DNA of 14,691 nt from Temnopleurus reevesii (lineage: Eukaryota > Echinodermata > Echinoidea > Temnopleuroida > Temnopleuridae), in NCBI GenBank assembly GCA_036244855.1, contig BQKZ01005551.1, positions 26,679 through 41,369 of the forward strand, in the 5' to 3' direction. This document shows positions 9,854 to 14,691 of this stretch, piece after piece. The stretch's first letter is position 1; each line of letters starts with the position of its first letter. The translations under genes were made by a program, and so were the position numbers. The notes below the pieces were generated by a model. It saw nothing but the letters and a program-made list of their open reading frames with translations, was not told where the DNA came from and ran no database searches.

Positions 9854-9984
9854 GGGGTCGCGACCGGTTCATTCCCGAATCCGCTAATGGAAATCAATGT
9901 TTCATTTTGTGAAGAAACAAAGTACATCGGTAATTTTATAGAGAAACATCATTCTGATGAATCAGGTACTACCATCGCGACCCC
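9854..9984. repeat. Short inverted repeat flanking about 110 bp
   Basis: GGGGTCGCGA at 9854-9863 has its exact reverse complement TCGCGACCCC at 9975-9984. The sequence around the left arm is richer in G and C than its surroundings (GGTCGCGACC at 9856-9865 is itself a palindrome). This may be the edge of a small repeat element together with the poly-G tract just before it, but no complete element is recognised. Confidence 0.35.
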
Positions 9985-10029
9985 TCTGTCTGAAAGTCCA
10001 TATTCCAACTAGAAATATTGGCGTTCATT

Positions 10030-11705
10030 TCATGAATACTGCACGAGCTGTTTTGCTGATAGCGATGCTATAGAGGGGTCATATATTACAATCCATGACC
10101 CGATTGTGTTCCATTCGTATGTATCACCTGCCGTCATCAGACGGATAGCATACACGTTAGGCTCAGGAAAGTCAAAGTAGAATGACGTCACGTAAACAGA
10201 ATGTGGTTTGATGACAGAGTTCGTCACAGTGATGATATGGTCGCCGTAGTCATCACGGCTAGCAGACGTCACATCGTATCGGAATATTCTCTCAACCTCG
10301 GCGTCGTAAGAAATGTCGATGTGTCCTCTTCCATCATTCGTCTGCAGCTTGGATGCCGTGGTCCTCATGCCAAGCCGATAGAAGACATCGTTAGGTCCAC
10401 AGAGCAGACCTTCGACAGGGAAGCGCGGCTTGTAAGACGGTCGCCGCACGACGATAAGCCATCCGCCAACGCGCTTGTTCATTGTCCCTTCCTTGGGGCG
10501 CGCATACACCTGAAGGACAAAGTATCCAGTCTCTCTCATCCTGATGTGAAAGTTTGTGACTGAGAGGGATTTGGTTGCATCGTTGACAGTGTGGATGATG
10601 ATACGCCGACCTTGAAGACGATCGTCCTTCTTGACGTCTTGAAGGCAACACGACATGACCAGTTCCCTTCGCGTCGGCCAACTCATCTTCAGCTGCACCT
10701 CCCCTTCCGTAGCGACGATCGTCGACGATGCATGTCCCGATATCACCTTGAGATCATACTCGGCGAAAGCTTCGTTTGGTCCCCATACATTGAATCCCAT
10801 TGTCTGTGAGAAGGTCATCGAGTAAGCTGTCTCATCCTGACCCATGTCTTTGATGAGATACTCGCCTTGTCGACTAAAGTCTCTTCCCTTTGTGTTGACC
10901 ATCAGGCGTAGGACGTAGCGACCCGGGGCAGGGCAGAAGATGTGAACCATGACCCTATCACCAACTCTTTCCATGTAGACATGATTATGAATATATCTAT
11001 GATAGTTATCTACACTAAAGAACCTATACACCATTCTCACTCGGTAATCGCTCGTCAAGAATCCGACAACAGCTTTGCCGTATTTAGCATCCACGAAGGG
11101 TGAGATATGCGTCAAGGGACGGACGTGTTCACATGTTATCAACGAGCCGCACATGCCCGAGTCATGCGCCATACGCGGCAGGTTCGAGCCGCCACCTCTG
11201 GCGATGATCGTGAAGGTGACCAAGTGGCAGTGTCCAGTATCAACGACAGTCGGAGGTATGACGTCGTTTGGATTTCGTTCCTTGTCCCTATCACAGACAA
11301 GTTGACCAAACACCTTGAAGTCCCAGATGCCATTATGCGGGACACCAATGGATGTGTGGAGGATGTTCCCTTCCCACCACTGTACCGCATGTTCCCGGTG
11401 GTCGTTGAAATCGTTCGACGCGGTCAATGACGTCCAAGTCATCATGGGGATGGAGCACTTCATGGCGATGTGAAGCTGGTTGTGTTCATCTGCTCGTATC
11501 ACTCCCATGTGATGGTCCAGTATCTGTAGGTCGCACAGACTCGCCAAGGCACCAAACGTTGGTTGTAGGTTGAACTGCTGCAGTGAGGTGTACGGGACGG
11601 GGTCGTTGTATCGATTCAGAGGAGCGGGAAGTCGTCGGGAATGGAAGTACTTGGGGTCCGCTAAGAACTCATACTCTCTGAACTGCTCTGGACAGCATGA
11701 TGACT
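10030..11705 (-). CDS. KY-like gene, last coding exon (residues 323-880)
   Basis: The acceptor TATTAATTAG (AG at 11707-11706) gives G|AG for codon 323 and continues S-S-C-C-P-E-Q-F...Y-E-F-L-A-D-P-K-Y-F, which corresponds to the F-Y-F-L-T-H-P stretch just after the KY core. The remaining roughly 500 residues hold at least two clear repeats of about 110 residues. One starts at V-W-G-P-N-E (630-635) and ends at G-G-W-L-I-V (736-741). The other starts at C-G-P-N-D (758-762) and ends at G-S-W-I-V-I (858-863). Each carries an F-x-I/F...G/V-Y-x-x-x-V/L strand pair before the Trp. A more diverged unit seems to precede them (about 510-609). Codons are far richer in G and C than the flanking introns. 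Confidence 0.85.
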
Positions 11706-14069
11706 CTAATTAATAGATAAAAAATGAATAAATATATTAAGGTCTGAACCAATCCTCATTGGCTGTGACTGAGCTTTAAAAGGCGCCTGATTGTTTTTGT
11801 TTTTTTCAAATATATGAGATGACAAGATATTGTTGTAAAGTGATATCTTGTCATCGAAAAAGCTTTTGTATGATCAAAGCGTTTCTTTCTTTTTCTTTCT
11901 CTTTATTTTTTTCAATAGCACTTATGTATGATTCGGTCAAAAAATAGGATACGGAACCCGCCAAATTCCTCCTTCTGGATCTGCATTTAATGATTTCACT
12001 TAAGTTTTACATCTAAAGTGTGCATGACATTAGCATTACCTGATGGACTTGTCGCTGCAGCACAGTCTGCAAGGTACCAGCGACCGTTTAGTCGTATTCT
12101 ATTCCAGGCATGAGCGAACGGTGTCTTGCCAGGCTGCAGGTTCTTGTTGTAACCAACGATTACCTCACACGTCAGACTCGCCAAACTGGGAAAAGAGAAT
12201 GTAATTGATTATTTCTAGTAGATTAAATAATTATGGCGTGAGTGGAAATGAACAGTCGAATATAACTTGGAAGATGAATGAAGACAGATTATTTATATAT
12301 ATTCATTTACTCATTTATTTCAGTTTCTGATATATATATACAGAGTATAGTACGTCATATCTTATGTAGGGTATAAGTTCATACCACCAATTTGGTGGTC
12401 ATCCACGAGACCAAGTTTGGCGTCTGTGCTATAGGCATCACGAATTGTTGATGATAAAATATTCTTTCTTATACTTTCAAGCACTCTGTTTTGTTCAATT
12501 TATATGAAAATTTGAACGAAGTGACTACAGACAAAGGAATCCGGACATAGCAACAACAAGAGGAATTACTTTTCAATAAAATAAAATTGCATACCAACAT
12601 TTTGTGGTTTAATGCAACTCTACCATTTGGCTACCGTCGCGTCGTAAAAATGGGACATTAGTTGTATTTTCAGTTACCTGCACAAGTACTGCAAAAGCTT
12701 TGAATACCCGCAGCAGTCTGCTTGACCAGATTGAAGGACTTCTAAAGGAGAGCTTCCACGATCGTCCTCGTTGACTCGTACTTCATAAGCGATAGCGTGT
12801 GCCACCCAACGAAATAGAACACGGAATCTTTGGAAGTCGTTCTTCGCCACTTTAGTCAAGTAGCTCACGATGTTTTCGGGTTTACTGTTCCGCAGGTTTC
12901 CAGGAGCCTTCAAAGAAAAAATGAGTTGAAAAAAGATATTGTTGAATATCTTTTATTTTGGAGTATATTAATCACATTTTCTTTAAATGATAATTAAAAA
13001 GTATATAAGCTGCATTATTTTTTTATACATGTAGAGAGTAATAAAGATAATTTCTAATGATGACCGTAATAATGCAAATGATGATCATGATTTTTATGGC
13101 AATGATCGATGACGATAACGATAAAATAATGGCAACAACAATACTTAACAAAAAAGAGGGACCTTTCCATAGCATTTATAGCCCGCCATTGATCCATGAT
13201 CTAAATTAGATGGTAACGTATTATATGACCGGATAGTGTAATCTGGTAATGAAGATTATATCCTGCCATACGTTTTATAGCGTATGTTGTTGCTCTTGAT
13301 TTCACTGAAAATTATAAAAAATAGAATTCATTCTTCAAGTAATTTTGACAGTTTGGATGGGCTATTTGGATAAATGGGTACTTTAACATGTTTAAAAACA
13401 CCTATTTTCTTCTTAAATTGTTCATTTATGACAAGGTTCGTTAAAAGTTCATGCAACAAAAAAAAAAAATATATATACCTTTAAAGCACGGTTGTCCAGA
13501 GCCATGACACTTTTGTAGTTTGGCATGAGCTCTCGCTTCCCAGGCCATATCGTGTCGTTAGGTGTAATCTCTTCACTTCCACGTGCGAAGGCTCCTATAC
13601 CAAACACTACATCAGACGGGTCATCAACCGTTAACTTGACTGCAGAGTCAAAGGGTGAGGTGACGATCACCTGTGCGTTCCCTGACATTCTCCTGGAGAT
13701 GGACGACCGTTTAGGATCATCAGTGTCTAGCGGAGGTCCCATGAAGGGTAACGGGATATGAGTGGTATCAGGGATGTCTTTGGCAGCCTTACGGTCATCC
13801 TGAAGGAGCCTTGATAGAGTGGGCACGTCTACCTTAGTCAGGTCGAGTTCTTCCGGTTTGGCTGGTAGAAGAATGGATTGATTGCAGTCCGCTGGTTTAC
13901 GATTCTGTGTTGATGTTTTGGACTGTAGTGTCTGTGCTCCTTCTCCATTTGGCACATTGTTTCCAGTTTTACGGGAGGCACTACTTGATGCTCTTGATTG
14001 GCTCCGAGGCTGATGGCTGGTATCAAAGTCCCCATGCTCTTGAATCGGAGAGGACCTTACGCAGCCCAT
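10030..14069 (-). CDS. Kyphoscoliosis peptidase (KY)/hillarin-like protein, 880 residues, four coding exons
   Basis: Joining 14069-13479, 12907-12678, 12185-12040 and 11705-10030 on the minus strand gives one uninterrupted frame ending in TGA (10032-10030). All three introns are GT-AG with matching phases (0, 2, 1). The protein has, in order: MGCVRSS (possible fatty-acylation start), a Ser/Gln/Asn-rich linker to about residue 75, a segment of unknown fold, a transglutaminase-like core (about 198-322) and a long C-terminal region with beta-sandwich-like repeats. The core has D-C-C-G-Y (catalytic Cys262), F-A-H-A-W-N (His299) and L-A-D (Asp314). These line up with N-C-D-G-Y, D-H-A-W-N and L-V-D of vertebrate KY, a muscle Z-disc-associated protein needed for neuromuscular maintenance. 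At 880 residues it is longer than human KY (about 660). Whether it is an active peptidase is not shown by the sequence. Expression level and tissue cannot be judged. Confidence 0.85.
11706..12039 (-). other. Intron 3 of the KY-like gene (334 bp)
   Basis: It has GT-AG borders, a T/C-rich tract (about 11881-11912) and a 13-bp perfect hairpin (11818-11855). No coding content is seen. Confidence 0.75.
11818..11855. repeat. Perfect 13-bp inverted repeat inside intron 3
   Basis: GATGACAAGATAT (11818-11830) and its exact reverse complement (11843-11855) are separated by 12 bases. It may be a short remnant of a fold-back element or an intronic hairpin. Confidence 0.6.
12040..12185 (-). CDS. KY-like gene, coding exon 3 (residues 274-322)
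   Basis: The acceptor TCTTTTCCCAG (AG at 12187-12186) supplies the third base of codon 274 (AG|T, Ser). The exon encodes V-I-V-G-Y...F-A-H-A-W-N and N-G-R-W-Y-L-A-D, carrying His299 and Asp314. The family usually continues D-x-T-W after the Asp; here it reads D-C-A-A-A. The donor is TCAG|GTAATG (GT at 12039-12038), phase 1. Without splicing, the frame ends at a stop about 14 codons further on. Confidence 0.85.
12186..12677 (-). other. Intron 2 of the KY-like gene (492 bp)
   Basis: It has GT-AG borders and TA-repeat patches near 12292-12301 and 12330-12341. A near-perfect small hairpin (ACCACCAA / TTGGTGGT, 12383-12399) is present. No coding content is seen. Confidence 0.75.
12678..12907 (-). 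CDS. KY-like gene, coding exon 2 (residues 198-273 plus two bases)
   Basis: The acceptor TTTTTTCTTTGAAG (AG at 12909-12908) opens in phase 0, matching exon 1. The exon starts with A-P-G-N-L and contains the helix R-F-R-V-L-F-R-W-V-A-H-A-I-A-Y, the usual lead-in to transglutaminase-like cores. It then reaches D-C-C-G-Y-S with the presumed nucleophile Cys262. The donor is TGCAG|GTAACT (GT at 12677-12676), leaving two bases of codon 274. Confidence 0.85.
12908..13478 (-). other. Intron 1 of the KY-like gene (571 bp)
   Basis: It has GT-AG borders. An AT-rich interior starts (in gene sense) with a TA repeat and a poly-T run, seen on the plus strand at 13458-13476. It also has a GATGA/ATAACG-rich simple stretch near 13055-13130. 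No coding content is seen. Confidence 0.75.
13479..14069 (-). CDS. KY-like gene, coding exon 1 (residues 1-197)
   Basis: Two adjacent ATGs occur at 14072 and 14069. The first has T at -3 and A at +4; the second has A at -3 and G at +4, so 14069 is preferred and gives M-G-C-V-R-S-S. An in-frame TAA lies seven codons before the 14072 ATG (14093-14091), closing the frame upstream. Gly2, Cys3 and Ser6 fit the N-myristoylation and palmitoylation pattern of membrane-anchored proteins. Residues 9-75 are low-complexity and polar. The donor is AAAG|GTATAT (GT at 13478-13477), leaving phase 0 after Lys197. The frame would otherwise run into a Phe-rich tail encoded by intron poly-T, which is not coding. 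Confidence 0.8.
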
Positions 14070-14072
14070 CAT

Positions 14073-14128
14073 GGAAACGCGATTATTGACTTATATTCCT
14101 ATTCCTCTGATGAAAATCCATACTATGT
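14073..14128 (-). other. 5' UTR part of the first KY-like coding exon, with splice acceptor
   Basis: Minus-strand TTTATTTCCTTTTCATGTAG (AG at 14130-14129) is a strong acceptor 57 bases before the ATG at 14072. The leader contains the in-frame TAA. A non-coding first exon and the promoter must therefore lie further upstream (above 14130, or outside the window). Confidence 0.5.
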
Positions 14129-14130
14129 CT

Positions 14131-14691
14131 ACATGAAAAGGAAATAAATGATATAAACAAAAGATATACATACCAATATGAATACATAAATAAATAAATT
14201 GCAACATATATGCGTTTCCTTATATTCAACTCATGGGGCATATATATATATCTATGCCTTTACTTTTCTTCATGTTGTATGATTCTTTGTCTAAATTTCT
14301 TTTGACCCCTGTATGCACATTTTTCCGATCATTGGATCGCTTGGAATTTGTGACCTATGACAAATTATAATCGTTTGAATTGATCGTTACTGGTCGATCA
14401 ATATATTTAAACTGTACTTAAACTGTAAGATAGTTAAAGGTGACTCCCCGAATAAATACAAAATGATATTAGCTCAGGCCAAATCTTGTGAAATCTTGTG
14501 CAAATTTCATGCAGATTTCAAAACTGTGGTTTTGATCGTATTTGTAATGTACACGGACCCCCCCGGAAGACCAGCTTCCCTGATGGGCAAGCTGAATGTG
14601 GGCTATCCGTGATTTTTTTTCCCACATACCCTCGCCCGCTTGGTCTCTTTGCTCCCTTGCATTCGACGCCACGGATAAGACCACTATAAGA
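14131..14691. other. Upstream of the KY-like gene, no gene recognised
   Basis: The stretch is AT-rich to about 14470, with a TATATATATA patch near 14240-14251. It then becomes more GC-rich with C7 (14558-14564) and T8 runs. Open frames of 60-70 codons on both strands at 14469-14689 show no motif and overlap each other. The compositional change suggests a dispersed repeat fragment, but this cannot be confirmed from one copy. Confidence 0.4.

Noticed and set aside
9540..10029. Poly(A) signal for the KY-like gene
   Set aside because: No AATAAA or ATTAAA was found on the minus strand in the first few hundred bases past the stop. Weak variants such as CATAAA inside the fold-back sequence are not enough to call a site.
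10201..11430. Plus- and minus-strand alternative frames within the last KY-like exon
   Set aside because: They overlap the 558-codon KY-like frame in other phases and show no domain.
14469..14689. Overlapping 63-71 codon frames on both strands at the right edge
   Set aside because: Neither shows a motif. They overlap in a stretch with C and T runs that looks like repeat-type DNA.

Overview
The window reads as nuclear DNA of an invertebrate animal, most likely a marine deuterostome such as an echinoderm. Long AT-rich non-coding stretches carry poly-G/poly-C runs and small fold-back sequences. They surround two minus-strand, intron-containing genes of animal-only type. The organism call is inference from gene content and base composition; no rRNA, tRNA or organelle marker is present. 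The sequence gives no sign of operons, ribosome binding sites, CRISPR arrays or phage.

Left part (1-4489). A minus-strand exon encodes a seven-helix membrane protein resembling the C-terminal membrane region of the PRRT3/PRRT4 family (1-1100, running off the left edge). A 2039-bp unit holding the first two thirds of this reading frame and its upstream DNA occurs twice head to tail: 412-2450 and 2451-4489. Only three mismatches were found by eye, the homopolymer lengths are identical, and the single N of the window (2449) sits next to the joint. An unmerged contig overlap is the likeliest explanation, so the second, truncated gene copy (2451-3139) should not be counted as a second gene without checking.

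Middle (4490-10029). About 5.5 kb of AT-rich DNA contains no convincing complete gene. It holds homopolymers, short palindromes, a roughly 175-bp fold-back (MITE-like) sequence at 9558-9732, a poly-G tract of 18, and one short minus-strand open segment (6250-6406) whose residues resemble the start of a filamin-type repeat.

Right part (10030-14128). A complete coding region for a kyphoscoliosis-peptidase (KY)/hillarin-like protein can be assembled from four minus-strand exons: 14069-13479, 12907-12678, 12185-12040 and 11705-10030. All junctions are GT-AG and in phase, giving 880 residues. The protein has a possible N-myristoylation/palmitoylation start (MGCVRSS), a transglutaminase-like core with Cys262, His299 and Asp314, and a long C-terminal tail with repeated beta-sandwich-like segments. 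Both genes have a good splice acceptor shortly upstream of the start codon, so each probably begins with a non-coding first exon not identified here. Apart from sharing a strand, nothing shows that the two genes work together.
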